From Phycicoccus jejuensis (lineage in GTDB: Bacteria; Actinomycetota; Actinomycetes; Actinomycetales; Dermatophilaceae), in contig NZ_JOEE01000009.1 of the NCBI RefSeq assembly GCF_000720925.1, positions 61,202 to 125,201 of the forward strand: DNA of 64,000 nt. Reading direction: 5' to 3'. The stretch's first letter is position 1. Each line of letters starts with the position of its first letter. Both the position numbers and the translations under genes were made by a program. Shown here one piece after another: positions 63,886 through 64,000 of this stretch. A model generated the notes under the pieces. That model was not told where the DNA came from. It saw only the letters and a program-made list of their open reading frames with translations, and did no database searches.

Positions 63886-63944
63886 CTGCGCGCTCTAGGT
63901 TTACTCGGCCGGGACGTTGGTGACGCGTAGGCGTTGACGAGGAG

Positions 63945-64000
63945 GAGAACCTCCGGGTGAGGTGTGGATTGTCTAGGTCCTACACCGCCCGGAGGTTCTC
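63945..64000. repeat. Terminal 13-bp inverted repeat at window edge, possible insertion-sequence boundary
   Basis: GAGAACCTCCGGG (63945-63957) and CCCGGAGGTTCTC (63988-64000) are perfect complements with a 30-bp interval. Such a hairpin with this spacing could be a terminator or the upstream end of an insertion sequence. The window stops here, so the transposase cannot be checked. Confidence 0.5.

Overview
The window is a very GC-rich chromosome segment from an actinobacterium. GTG starts are common, genes often overlap by GTGA or ATGA, and many genes have a -10-like TANNNT hexamer only 6-7 nt before the start codon, which suggests leaderless mRNAs. The gene set (asd, leuA with a Leu-codon leader peptide, recO-uppS, zur-znuBCA, one-subunit glyS, dus, dgt, dnaG, tRNA-Asn) suggests a Micrococcales genome of the Intrasporangiaceae type. 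The family assignment is an inference.

Positions 1-33,900 are core chromosome. It opens with three tandem LuxR-type regulator paralogs, the first cut by the window edge. Next come asd, an acyl-CoA-binding protein, ACC deaminase, a leuA leader plus leuA, and small enzymes that include AlkB-like and AlkA-like alkylation-repair genes. A 51-bp tandem repeat built on a 14-bp palindrome lies before recO-uppS. A zinc-uptake operon follows, with a Zur-like operator at znuA. The rest holds glyS, a CNNM/CorC membrane protein, a sigma-like membrane fusion protein divergent from a helical-repeat protein, dus, dgt and dnaG.

Positions 34,015-51,278 form an integrated island in tRNA-Asn(GUU). A 22-bp copy of the tRNA 3' end marks the far side, next to a tyrosine integrase; an excisionase-like gene lies at the other end. 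The cargo handles copper and reactive sulfur. It includes copZ, a small membrane protein, copA, csoR and a DUF4396 gene in one overlapping operon, plus a PAP2 phosphatase, a two-component system, a Met-rich multicopper oxidase and a DUF305 lipoprotein. A persulfide-dioxygenase-like/rhodanese protein, a TauE exporter and a DUF302 protein make up the sulfur part. CsoR-type TACCC/GGGTA boxes sit at both the copper and the sulfur promoters. A repeated CTTCA-N7-TTCA box precedes the oxidase operon and the DUF305 gene. The island also carries a frameshifted MerR/DnaN-like pseudogene and a strongly hairpinned gene-poor stretch.

Positions 51,300-64,000 are a second accessory stretch with less uniform codon use. 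It holds a metallo-beta-lactamase-fold hydrolase, a VOC/HxlR pair with its operator, four small secreted lipoproteins, a DUF7002-like gene and several orphan genes. It ends with a probable conflict (defence) region: a P-loop GTPase coupled to a small partner gene, then a PH-like/Mrr nuclease fusion. The window ends in an inverted repeat that may belong to an insertion sequence.
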